A stretch of 64,000 nucleotides of DNA from VFMC01 sp963791635 (GTDB lineage Bacteria; Actinomycetota; Acidimicrobiia; Acidimicrobiales; Ilumatobacteraceae). Positions 36,541-45,561 of the stretch are shown in pieces; the stretch's first letter is position 1, and each line of letters starts with the position of its first letter. A program made the position numbers and the translations under genes. Under the pieces are notes generated by a model. It was not told where the DNA came from. It did not search any database and worked only from the letters and a program-made list of their open reading frames with translations. The stretch is taken from positions 62,001-126,000 of the forward strand of contig CAWBTC010000019.1 of the NCBI GenBank assembly GCA_963791635.1, written 5' to 3'.

Positions 36541-36593
36541 CGCTTCTGGTCGCGTCTCGCCGCAGATTCCGCGACGCAACGCGACCAGAAGCG
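36541..36593. terminator. Long-stem hairpin between convergent genes (shared arms)
   Basis: CGCTTCTGGTCGCG (36541-36554) pairs with CGCGACCAGAAGCG (36580-36593), a perfect 14-bp stem with a 25-base loop. It sits between the M20 gene and the mannosidase gene and could stop transcription from both sides. Eleven bases of each arm are identical to the hairpin at 22769-22815. Confidence 0.65.
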
Positions 36594-36616
36594 CACCCGA
36601 TGCGGAACCTGGCGGA

Positions 36617-39600
36617 TCAGCAGCGCAGGCGCAGGGTCACCAGTTCGAACGGGCGCAGCGTGATCGCGACGAAACCGTCGGCCACGTCGAGACCCGACTG
36701 CACCTCCTCGAGGGCGTTGCAGCGGCTCGCCGCACGCACCGGCAACGCCGTCCGCACCGACACGGATCGGCGATCTCCGCATGCTTCGTACAGACGCACG
36801 ATCAGGTCACCCGTGCCGTCGTCGGCTCGCTTCACCGCACTCAACTGCACGCCGGGCTGATCGACCTCCACCACCGCGCCGGGCCACCGTTCGAGGGACC
36901 CCGGCACGAGACGAACCGGGATGTTCAACAGCTCGGCCTCGTGCAGCACATCGTGCAGCCCCGCGCCGTGCGGCAGGATCGAGATCGTCACCCGGTGGCG
37001 GCCCTGGTCGGCATCGGGATCGGGAAACCGGGCCGCTCGGAGCACCGACACCCGGATCCCACCGTCGAACAGACCGTGTCCGTAGCGACCGTCGTTCAGC
37101 ACGGCAACGCCGAACGTCGGGCTCGGCGAGATCGACGAAGCGGTGCGCACACACCTCGAACTTCGCCGCGTCCCACGGGCTGCTCGGGTGCGTCGGCCGG
37201 CGGACGTGCCCGAACTGGATGTCACAGATCGCCTCGCTCGCCCGCACGTCGAGGGGGACCATCAACGACAGCAGCTGTTCCGACTCGTGCCAGTCGATGT
37301 CGAACTCGAGATCGAGCCGCGGGCTCTCGGCGCGCAGCGTGTAGATCACCGACATCGTCGACGCGTGCCGCATGAGCGTCAGCACCTGCACGGCCGGGCC
37401 GGAGCGGCGACCGCTCGAGCCAGGTGATCTCGGCGTCCACCGGCGAGCGGCCGTGCCGAGGCCGGCCGTCCAGGACTCGAGGTCCCACGCGTCGTACTCC
37501 ACCGGATGGTCCGGGGCGAGCTCGACGGTGATCACGCGTCGCGACGGCAGCAGCTCACGCCCGAACGGCACGACAGCGATGATCGAGATGATCGTCGCCT
37601 TCGAGATCCCACGACACGGCGAGCTGACCGTTCGCCATCGAGCGCTCGGTCGTGACCACCCTGTCGGAGCCGGTCGATCGAGTGATCGACGCGGCAAGAC
37701 GCCGCTTCCCGGCACCTCCACGAGCACCGGCGATCCCGTCAGGCCCCGACACCACTTCGGTGCGCTGGTGTGTCGCTGCATTTGCAACAACCCAACCGTT
37801 GTCGCCTCCGATGCCCAACCGGGCGAACGCGTCTGCGATCAGTTCCTCCAGCCGCGCCCCGATGCGGGCATGCTCGCGCTCAGCGTCGTCGTGCACCCAC
37901 GCGATCGACGAGCCAGGGATGATGTCGTGGAACTGCTGGAGCAGCACGTCGTTCCACAAGGCCCGCAGTTCCTCGGCCACCTCGGTCGGCAACGTGCCAC
38001 CTGCAGCCCACCAGAGCTCGGCCTCTCGCAGCAGCCGCTCGCACCGACGGTTGCCCACCTTCGTCTCGATCTGGCTGGTGAGCGTGCCACGGTGCATCTC
38101 GAAGTACAGCTCGCCGCTCCACACCGGCGCCGTCGCACCGTTCGCCAGCTCACCTTCCACACGCTCGAAGAACTCGTCGCTCGTGCCCAGCTGCAGTCTC
38201 GGCGTGCCGTCGAGGTCGCGGATCCGGTGGGCGCGCTCCAGCATCTCGCGCGTCGGCCCACCGCCACCGTTGCCATAGCCGTACGGCATCAACGCCCAAT
38301 CGCTCCAGCCGTGCTCGCTGAAGTTCCGCTCGCTGAAGGCCATCTCCTCACCGGTCACCTCCGCGTTGTAGGTGTCCACCGGGGGGAAGTGGGTCAGCAC
38401 CCGGGTGCCGTCGATGCCCTCCCACCAGAACGTGTTGTGTGGGAAGCGGTTCTGCTTGTTCCAGCTGAGTTTCTGGGTGATGAACCGATCGCACCCCGCG
38501 GCTGTGTACACCTGCGGCATGCTCGCCGGGTAGCCGAACACGTCGGGGATCCACACCTCCTTGCAGCGCAGGCCGAAGCGGCTCTCGAAGTACCGCTGCC
38601 CGGACACGAGTTGGCGCACCAGGCTCTCGCCACTCGGCAGGTTCATGTCGGCCTCGACCCACATGCCGCCCACCGGCACGAACTGCCCCGCCTCCACCTT
38701 CTCGACGATCCGTTCGAACAACGCCGGGTACCGCTCCTCGATCCACGCGTACTGCACCGCCTGGCTGCACACGAAGCGATACTCGGGATCGTCGTCCATC
38801 AAGCGCACGGCCGAGGCGAAGGTGCGCGCGCACTTGCGCACCGTCTCGCGGATCGGCCACAACCATGCAGAGTCGATGTGGGCATGACCGACACCGATCA
38901 CACGCAGCGAGCTGGCCCGAGCCGGGAGCTCGAACGCCGGACGGAGCGCGGTTCGGGCGCGGTGTGCTGTCGCAGACACGTCGGTCATGTCGATCAGGTC
39001 GAAGGCGTGCTCGAGTTGGCGCAACAGGCGCTGCCGACGGGGATCGTCGAGCGCGAGGCCTTTCATCACACCGGTCAGCACCTCCACGTCGAGGCACAGG
39101 TGGTACACGTCGTCGTCGCGCACCGCGAGGTCGGCCATCGTCACGCGGTAGAGGGCGACGTCGCCTGCGGTGTCGAGCGAGCCGAGCGGGGTGGGTCGGA
39201 ACGACTGCGGCATCGACGGGTTCGCCGCGGCCTCCACGAAGAACGAGAGCGGTCCGGCGCCCAGGTGTGCCAACGGCACCCCGGTGCGCCGAGGATGCAC
39301 GCCCTGCAGCGGCACGCCGTCGAGCCACACGAGACCCTCGGCCTGGAAGCCGGGACCCCTCATCCCCCAGCCGAGGTCGATCACGGCCTCGAGACCGTCG
39401 CCGACCCAGTCCTGCGGCACCTCGCCGCTGAGGCGGAACCACGTGGTGCCCCACGGTCGGCCCCAGCGCTCACCGATCGCGAACGGGCGATAGTGCTGCG
39501 CCGTTGCGTACTCGTACGGCACCGGTTCGCCGGGCACGTCCCACGACTCGATCGACAGCGGCAGCCGCTGCCGATAGAGGCTGGGCAGCACCCGTTGCCA

Positions 39601-39648
39601 GAGCTCGCGCTCGATCCGCTTCTCCACCAACACCCGGTCGTCGTGCAC
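36617..39648 (-). pseudogene. GH38 alpha-mannosidase, frameshifted
   Basis: About 1010 residues if read through. The first 680 are intact: GHAHIDSAWLWP (metal His-x-His and Asp), EADMNLPSGESLVRQ, and the nucleophile Asp in WIPDVFGYPASMPQ. The C-terminal beta domains require frame jumps near 37595, 37455, 37415 and 37130. Each resumed frame continues the family pattern (for example VEYDAWDLESWT, then TLRAESPRLDLEF, then RYGHGLFDGGI). The enzyme would trim alpha-mannosides in a metal-dependent reaction; no signal peptide is seen. The catalytic domain alone may still fold, but loss of the C-terminal domains usually inactivates GH38. It may be true decay or sequence error. Confidence 0.85.
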
Positions 39649-39668
39649 GTTGCGAGACTATGTGAGCC

Positions 39669-39719
39669 CAACGCGATGAGAGATGCGGTCGCTACCGACG
39701 CTCATCTCTCATCGCGTTG
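39669..39719 (-). terminator. 17-bp-stem hairpin directly after the large surface-protein gene
   Basis: CAACGCGATGAGAGATG (39669-39685) pairs perfectly with CATCTCTCATCGCGTTG (39703-39719), with a 17-base loop. It begins two bases beyond the surface-protein stop codon and ends 21 bases before the mannosidase start. There is no T-tract. It could end transcription of the surface gene or be an mRNA-stabilising hairpin. Confidence 0.6.
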
Positions 39720-39720
39720 C

Positions 39721-42700
39721 TCAGACCGTGGAACCAGCCCAGATGTTGTCGAACAGGCCGACCACCGGGGAGTTGGTGGCCGAAGCCGACAGGTAGGTCA
39801 CGAGACCCACGCCGCCACCTGCTTGCAGCGCCGCTGCGGCGTCGGTGGTGGTGAGCTGCCAACCGGCGGGTTCGGTGGCGCCCACCTTCCACACCTTCAT
39901 CCTGAGCGTGGTCGGGCTCGTGCCCGTCGCCTGGAAGCGGACGTTCACCATCTCACCCGCGGCGACCGTGAGACCGGGAACCACCAGGCTGACGAGGTTG
40001 GTCTCGCCACCCTGGTTCCGGGTGATGAAGATCTGCACGCCGCCGCCGGCCACGAACCGCACTCGGCCGCGGTAGTCGGCGGTGCCGACACGCCGAGCAA
40101 CGACAGAGGAGTAGATGCCACCGCCGGTGCCCACCTTGTCGGCACCGACGAGTGCCCTGATCTCGGTGTCGGTCGAGGTACCGGCGAGGAACGCCGACAC
40201 GCCTTGACCCGAGCCCGACATGCGAAGTCGACCCTGGCCGCCCGACACCGCGAAGTTGCTGGTGGCGCCCGCCAGCGTCCAGGCTCCGCCGAGGTCGGCG
40301 GTGCCGAGCCCGTTGGTGACCGTCCGCTCGAAGGCGTCGGTCGCGAAGGGCTGTGGGCCGACCGGGATGCCCGGTACCACGACCGACTGGCTGCTGGTCC
40401 CGGTCGCACCGCCGTTGTCGGTGACGACGAGCGTGACCGTGTAGGTGCCCGGCGCCGCATACGTGCGGCTCGCGGTGACACCTGTGGCCGTGCCACCGTC
40501 ACCGAAGTCCCACGCATACGACACGATCGTGCCGTCGGGATCCGTGGAGGCCGAACCGTTGACCGCAACCGCGAGCGGCGACGTGACGGCCGTGAACGCC
40601 GCCGTGGGTGAACCGTTCGGCGGCGTGTCGGGCACCACCACCTGCTGGCTGGTGGTGTTCGTCGCGCCTTGGTTGTCGGTCACCGTCAGCGCAACCGTGT
40701 AGGTGCCCGGCGCCGCATACGTGCGGCTCGCGGTGACACCTGTGGCCGTGCCACCGTCACCGAAGTCCCACGCGTACGACACGATCGTGCCGTCCGGATC
40801 CGTGGAGGCCGAACCGTTGACCGCAACCGCGAGCGGCGACGGGACGGCCGTGAACGCCGCCGTGGGTGAACCGTTCGGCGGCGTGTCGGGCACCACCACC
40901 GGCTGGCTGGTGGTGTTCGTCGCGCCTTGGTTGTCGGTCACCGTCAGCGCAACCGTGTAGGTGCCCGGCGCCGCATACGTGCGGCTCGCGGTGACACCTG
41001 TGGCCGAGCCACCGTCACCGAAGTCCCACGCGTACGACACGATCGTGCCGTCGGGATCCGTGGAGGCCGAACCGTTGACCGCAACCGCGAGCGGCGACGT
41101 GACGGCCGTGAACGACGCGACCGGCGGCTGGTTCACCGGCACGGGCGGGACGATCACCTGCTGGGTGATCGTGCCGGTGGCCCCATCGTCATCGGTGACG
41201 GTGAGGCCCACCGTGTAGGTGCCTGCCGTGGCGTACGTGTGCGTCGCGGCGGCGCCGGTGCCGAGGTCGCCGTCACCGAAGTCCCACGCGTACGACACGA
41301 TCGTGCCGTCCGGATCCGTGGAGGCCGAACCGTTGACCGCAATCGCGAGCGGGGTCGGTGTGGCCGTGAAGGAGGCGGTGGGCGCCTGGTTCGGCACCGA
41401 GCCCGTGGAGCCGATCGCGTAGTTCTGGGCGATCTGAGCAGCCGACAGCGGTCGTGCGTAGACGGCGGCCTCGTCGATCGTGCCGTTGAAGTAGTCGCTC
41501 GACGGACGATTCGGCCATCCGTTGAGGTTGTCGCCACCCACACGCCACACGCCGCTGTAGGTGCCGGCCATCGGCACGCCCGAGAGCGAACCGACCTCGA
41601 CACCGTCGACGTAGAGCCGCATCGTGCCTCCGCCGAAGGTGCCGACCAGGTGGTGCCACTGGCCGTTGTTCAGACCGGGCCCCGAGGTCACGACCTTCGC
41701 ACCCGCGTACGACACACCGAAGCGGACCCGACCATCCGTGCCCATGTAGAGGTGCCGGTCGTGGCTGGTGGAGTTGCCGCTGGTGCGGTTGCCGAAGCCG
41801 ATGATCTTGCCGCCTGCGGTGGACGTCGTGCGGATCCACGCCTCGACCGAGAACTGCTGGCGGGCGATCCGCACGGGCGACGAGACGCCGTACTGCGACG
41901 ACGAGCCATTGAAGGTGATCGCCCCGTTCGAGTCGCCGGGGACGGCTCCGACCACGTTGCGGGTGGGACTGCCGTTGATCGTGAGGTTGTCGGCGCTGGC
42001 CATGTCGAGCGAGGCCCCGCTGGGCTCGCCCAGGCGCCAGTAGTGCAGCGGCGGACCCTGGAGCGCTGTGGTCGCGTACGGAGACGGGTTGGAGGAGGCG
42101 ACGGTGACGCTCACCCAGTCGCTCGGTGCCTCGTTACCGAAGGGATCGATCGCCTTCACCCGGTACTGCACCGTGGACCCCGGCGTGAGACCGGTGTCGG
42201 TGAACCCGAACGTCGGCATCTCGTAGAACCGCGACTGGCCCGTGCTGGTGTGCACCAGGGTGCCGTCGTTGTTGCGGTACACCCGGTAGGTGAAGTTCTC
42301 GTTGTCACGGTCCCAGTTGCCCGACCACGTGACCCGCGCGGTGCCCGGCTCGACCGACACGACACGAGGCAGCCAGTTGCCGAGGAACAGGCGCGGGATG
42401 GTGAGATCGGGCGCCACGTTCGACATGGCGAAGCGGACCAGACCCTGCTGCGGGGTGTCGTTGACGTTGCGGAACTCGCCGCCCATCACGACGTACTGAC
42501 CGTTGCCCACAACGTTCCACGGGCCCTGGCTCTGACCTGTGAAGGTCCCGGCGTCGATGGTCGGGGAGAAGTTGAGCAGGGTCGGGGCGGGGGCGCCCTC
42601 GAAGTTGAAGTAGCCGTACGGATCGCGGGCGAGCGTGCCGGTGGCGGCGCGGCTGTAGGCGATGGCACGGTGGAAGGTCCACGGTTCGGTGCGCTGGAAG

Positions 42701-43824
42701 GCGCCGGCACCAAGGCCACCGCACTCGTGCGCATGGCCGACGTTGTAGACGGCATCACCGCCGACGTACACCGAGTGGGTGTCGCCGTGGCAGTCGGAGA
42801 TCCAGTTGGTGGTGCCACCGTTCCACGAGGCCGAGAAGACGCCTTCGAAGTTGCCGGTGCCGCCGAACCAGTAGCCGGCACCGAACAGGTCGTTGCCGTT
42901 CGTGACGAGCGAGGTGATCCCTGAGGTGTTTCCACCGTTGCGCACGGTGGCGTTGATCGCCATCGGCAACGAGGCGCCCGTGACCGCGTCGACCATGCCC
43001 AGACCGAAGCCCGGGTTGTTGCCGCCGTTGAGGGCCGTGAACTGACCGCCCACCGCGACCTTGGTGCCATCCGGCGACATCGCCATCGCCTTGACCAGAC
43101 CGCCGGTGGCCTGCGGCGCCCAATCCAACAGTGCGCCGTTGGCGGCGTTGAACGCGGCGAGTTGGCCGCGGGCCACGCTGCCGACGGCGTTGAAGTTGCC
43201 GCCGACGTACACGGGCGAGCCGCTCGGGTGAATCGCGAGCGCGTGCACGTTGTACGCGACCGAGGGGAAGAACGGCACCAAGTTGCCGGTCGCAACGTCG
43301 AAGGCGGCGACGCGCGAGCGTGAGATGCCGTTGATCGTGGTGAAGTCGCCACCGACGTAGAGCCGGGTGCCGTCGGGCGAGGCCACGACGCTGCGCACCT
43401 GGGCGTTGAACGACGGAGCGAAGGTGGTGATCAGTGCACCTGTCGTGAGGTCGTAGGCGAGGAAGTTCGTGCGTGGGGTCTGGTTCACACCCGGCGCGGC
43501 CCCGGCAGGCCGAGCGTTGGTGAACCGACCACCGACGTACACGGTGTTGCCGATGACCGCCTGCGACCACACGACCCCATCGATCTGCACGGTGGGCAGT
43601 GCATCCGCGGACACCGTGACCGGTGTGGTCGGGTCGGCCGGATTGGTCGGCGCGGAATCGGCGTAGCTCGTGATCGTGACACCGGTGATCACGGTCGCGG
43701 ACGCGAGGAGTCCTGCCAGGGTGGTGACGACGCTCACCTTGCGGACCCGATGGGTCGGCGCGATCTTCCTCGTCGTCGTCGTACCCGCTGTCTGTCTCGT
43801 CGATCGAGCTACGGTCACTGACAT
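39721..43824 (-). CDS. Large secreted surface protein: propeller, Fn3, LamG, four PKD, C-terminal module
   Basis: 1367 residues from ATG 43824 (GGAG site). Order: basic N-terminus and hydrophobic export segment (about 32-57), a propeller of repeated VYVGGxF units to about 470, an Fn3-like module (about 475-571; NWDRDNENFTYRVYR), a LamG-like domain (about 588-805), four PKD domains (about 808-1148; each with SYAWDFGDG) and a 200-residue beta module at the C-terminus. It is an intact paralogue of the broken gene at 14096-17521. The fold set fits a cell-surface adhesin or glycan-binding protein; no enzymatic motif or LPXTG anchor is seen. Nothing shows how it is held at the cell surface. Confidence 0.88.
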   Translation of the reverse strand: MSVTVARSTRQTAGTTTTRKIAPTHRVRKVSVVTTLAGLLASATVITGVTITSYADSAPTNPADPTTPVTVSADALPTVQIDGVVWSQAVIGNTVYVGGRFTNARPAGAAPGVNQTPRTNFLAYDLTTGALITTFAPSFNAQVRSVVASPDGTRLYVGGDFTTINGISRSRVAAFDVATGNLVPFFPSVAYNVHALAIHPSGSPVYVGGNFNAVGSVARGQLAAFNAANGALLDWAPQATGGLVKAMAMSPDGTKVAVGGQFTALNGGNNPGFGLGMVDAVTGASLPMAINATVRNGGNTSGITSLVTNGNDLFGAGYWFGGTGNFEGVFSASWNGGTTNWISDCHGDTHSVYVGGDAVYNVGHAHECGGLGAGAFQRTEPWTFHRAIAYSRAATGTLARDPYGYFNFEGAPAPTLLNFSPTIDAGTFTGQSQGPWNVVGNGQYVVMGGEFRNVNDTPQQGLVRFAMSNVAPDLTIPRLFLGNWLPRVVSVEPGTARVTWSGNWDRDNENFTYRVYRNNDGTLVHTSTGQSRFYEMPTFGFTDTGLTPGSTVQYRVKAIDPFGNEAPSDWVSVTVASSNPSPYATTALQGPPLHYWRLGEPSGASLDMASADNLTINGSPTRNVVGAVPGDSNGAITFNGSSSQYGVSSPVRIARQQFSVEAWIRTTSTAGGKIIGFGNRTSGNSTSHDRHLYMGTDGRVRFGVSYAGAKVVTSGPGLNNGQWHHLVGTFGGGTMRLYVDGVEVGSLSGVPMAGTYSGVWRVGGDNLNGWPNRPSSDYFNGTIDEAAVYARPLSAAQIAQNYAIGSTGSVPNQAPTASFTATPTPLAIAVNGSASTDPDGTIVSYAWDFGDGDLGTGAAATHTYATAGTYTVGLTVTDDDGATGTITQQVIVPPVPVNQPPVASFTAVTSPLAVAVNGSASTDPDGTIVSYAWDFGDGGSATGVTASRTYAAPGTYTVALTVTDNQGATNTTSQPVVVPDTPPNGSPTAAFTAVPSPLAVAVNGSASTDPDGTIVSYAWDFGDGGTATGVTASRTYAAPGTYTVALTVTDNQGATNTTSQQVVVPDTPPNGSPTAAFTAVTSPLAVAVNGSASTDPDGTIVSYAWDFGDGGTATGVTASRTYAAPGTYTVTLVVTDNGGATGTSSQSVVVPGIPVGPQPFATDAFERTVTNGLGTADLGGAWTLAGATSNFAVSGGQGRLRMSGSGQGVSAFLAGTSTDTEIRALVGADKVGTGGGIYSSVVARRVGTADYRGRVRFVAGGGVQIFITRNQGGETNLVSLVVPGLTVAAGEMVNVRFQATGTSPTTLRMKVWKVGATEPAGWQLTTTDAAAALQAGGGVGLVTYLSASATNSPVVGLFDNIWAGSTV
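40445..41218 (-). repeat. Tandem 258-bp PKD-domain repeats
   Basis: Three consecutive 258-bp units (40445-40702, 40703-40960, 40961-41218). The first two differ at only a few positions and the third is close except at its 3' part. Flanking DNA holds a further more diverged PKD copy. This near-identity at DNA level indicates recent duplication or gene conversion. Confidence 0.9.
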
Positions 43825-43935
43825 CACTCCGCCTTGGGTGGGAACTGCCGGATGGCGACCGCCGTGGTACCCACTCGTCGCCGGGACCAATTCTCTCACC
43901 TCAGCAGGGCCGATGCACCCTCTCGGTCAGCGACA

Positions 43936-43951
43936 TGGGCCGGACGGCCCA
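43936..43951 (-). terminator. Short GC hairpin after the SDR gene
   Basis: TGGGCC and GGCCCA flank a four-base loop, about 33 bases downstream of the SDR stop and before the surface-protein promoter region. A weak candidate; the remaining 160 bases of this gap show no gene. Confidence 0.3.
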
Positions 43952-43983
43952 CGGCATCGGACACACCCCGCGACGGATCGCGG

Positions 43984-44817
43984 TCAGTCGACCGGGCCGA
44001 GTGGTCGCACCGCGGTGCCGAACACCAACTCCATCACCGGAGTGATGTCCGGGCCCCGGCGCACCGAGTGCCCGCCGTCGACGCCGATGCACTGACCGGT
44101 GATCCAGCTGCTCTCCGGACCGAGGAGGAACCGCACCAGCGCGGCCACATCGTCATCGGTGCCGGTTCGCCCCAGCGGCATCTGCGCGAGGTAGTCGTCA
44201 CGGATCACATCGGTGGTCGTGAGCGTGACCGTGGCGTCGGTGGGCACCAACCCAGGGCGCACCGCATTCGCACGCACACCACTGCTGCCGAGTTCATCGG
44301 CCACCTGCTTCACGAGCATCTCGAGCCCGGCCTTGCTCACGCAATAGGCGCTCATGAACCGGTGGGTCAGCGGTGCGGCGATCGACGACACCGCAACGAT
44401 CGAGCCACCACCATTGGCCACGAGGTGGGGCACCGCGTGCTTCATCGTGAGGAACGCGCCCGTGAGGTTCGTCCCGAGCACGCTGTTCCAGTCGTCGAGC
44501 GTGGTCAGATGGAACGGCGACGCGCTGCCGAACCCCGCGTTGGCGACACACATCGTGAACGTGCCCACCCCTGCCGTCACCGAGCATGCCTCGGCCACCT
44601 GAGCCTCGTCGGTCACGTCGCAGCACACCGTGTGCACCTCCGCCCCGGGCACGTGCTCGAGGATCGATGCGACGCCGGCGCCGAGCCGCTCGGGCGACCG
44701 GCCCGCGAGCACCACCGCCGCGCCATCGCGGGCGAGGTGCCGCGCGCAGCCGAGACCGATTCCGCTGCCGCCTCCGGTGATCAACGCACTGTTGCCGGCG
44801 AGCGGTGTGGCGGTCAT
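43984..44817 (-). CDS. Short-chain dehydrogenase/reductase
   Basis: 277 residues, classical SDR. The cofactor loop is TGGGSGIG (14-21), NAG is in VANAGFG, and the catalytic Ser-Tyr-Lys is in VSSIAAP and SAYCVSKAG. A Rossmann fold using NAD(P)H. The ATG at 44817 has a GAGGGAG site. Substrate unknown. It is not clearly linked to its neighbours, apart from lying on the same strand as the surface-protein gene. Confidence 0.9.
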   Translation of the reverse strand: MTATPLAGNSALITGGGSGIGLGCARHLARDGAAVVLAGRSPERLGAGVASILEHVPGAEVHTVCCDVTDEAQVAEACSVTAGVGTFTMCVANAGFGSASPFHLTTLDDWNSVLGTNLTGAFLTMKHAVPHLVANGGGSIVAVSSIAAPLTHRFMSAYCVSKAGLEMLVKQVADELGSSGVRANAVRPGLVPTDATVTLTTTDVIRDDYLAQMPLGRTGTDDDVAALVRFLLGPESSWITGQCIGVDGGHSVRRGPDITPVMELVFGTAVRPLGPVD

Positions 44818-44857
44818 GGTCGTGCTCCCTCGGCGCTCATCGCGCCGACGGTACCGC

Positions 44858-45508
44858 TCAGGGAACGGCGTTGACGCCACCGGGCGCACTGGCATCGTCA
44901 ACGGCGGCCGAGCACGAGATGCGGGTCACCTGATGCTCGTCGAGGCTGTACACGGTGGTCGCATCGGCACCGAAGCGATCGATCAGATCGGTCAACCCGG
45001 CGGTGTCGGCCTCGCAGTCGCGTTCGACGAACTCGGCGCGATCCACGACCCAACCGTTCTCCAGCTGCAGCCGGTTGCCCTCGCGCAGCCCGGTCGGCCC
45101 GGGCAGCTCGACGAGGTTGCGCGGCGACAGCGGCACGATCGAGAACCACAGCACCGCTTCGCCCAACAGGTCGGCCGCCACTGCGCACTTGGCCAGCTCC
45201 GCCAGCTCGGCGCATCGGTTCTCACCTGGCGTACCTGCCATCACGTTCATGTACCGGAAGCCGTCGACGCGAATCTGGAGGTTGCCCACCGTGCGGCCGT
45301 TCACGATGTCGAAGCCGGGATCGGCCTGCGCGAGGAACACCATCCCGATCAGATCGATCTCGCGCTCTTCCGGCCCGATCGGTTCCCCGGCCCCCGGATC
45401 GACCTCCTCGACCGCTCCGTCGTCACGCACGATTGCGAGGAGCCCGAACGTGAGCGCGGCGAGTGCGAGCAACGACAACCAGAACCCGAGGGTGAAGAAC
45501 TGCCGCAT
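44858..45508 (-). CDS. Membrane-anchored hypothetical protein
   Basis: 216 residues. It starts with one membrane helix (about 5-27) and then forms an extracytoplasmic acidic domain with Cys pairs (ENRCAELAELAKC; RDCEADT and ISCSAAV near the C-terminus). No family is recognised. It lies 40 bases upstream of the SDR gene and downstream of hemL on the same strand, with a gap of 53 bases to hemL's end. Confidence 0.65.
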   Translation of the reverse strand: MRQFFTLGFWLSLLALAALTFGLLAIVRDDGAVEEVDPGAGEPIGPEEREIDLIGMVFLAQADPGFDIVNGRTVGNLQIRVDGFRYMNVMAGTPGENRCAELAELAKCAVAADLLGEAVLWFSIVPLSPRNLVELPGPTGLREGNRLQLENGWVVDRAEFVERDCEADTAGLTDLIDRFGADATTVYSLDEHQVTRISCSAAVDDASAPGGVNAVP

Positions 45509-45561
45509 CGGCGATCGAGGCTAGGCGGCGCGCCGCCCAGGTCTCGGTCAGCAGGGATGCA

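Noticed and set aside
37372..40611. Long (1079-aa) open frame on the plus strand
   Set aside because: It is antisense to the mannosidase and surface-protein genes. High GC and the PKD repeats remove stop codons; its translation has no domain pattern.
40445..41218. CRISPR-like periodic repeats
   Set aside because: The units are 258 bp, coding and in frame, and are PKD domains, not repeat-spacer units.
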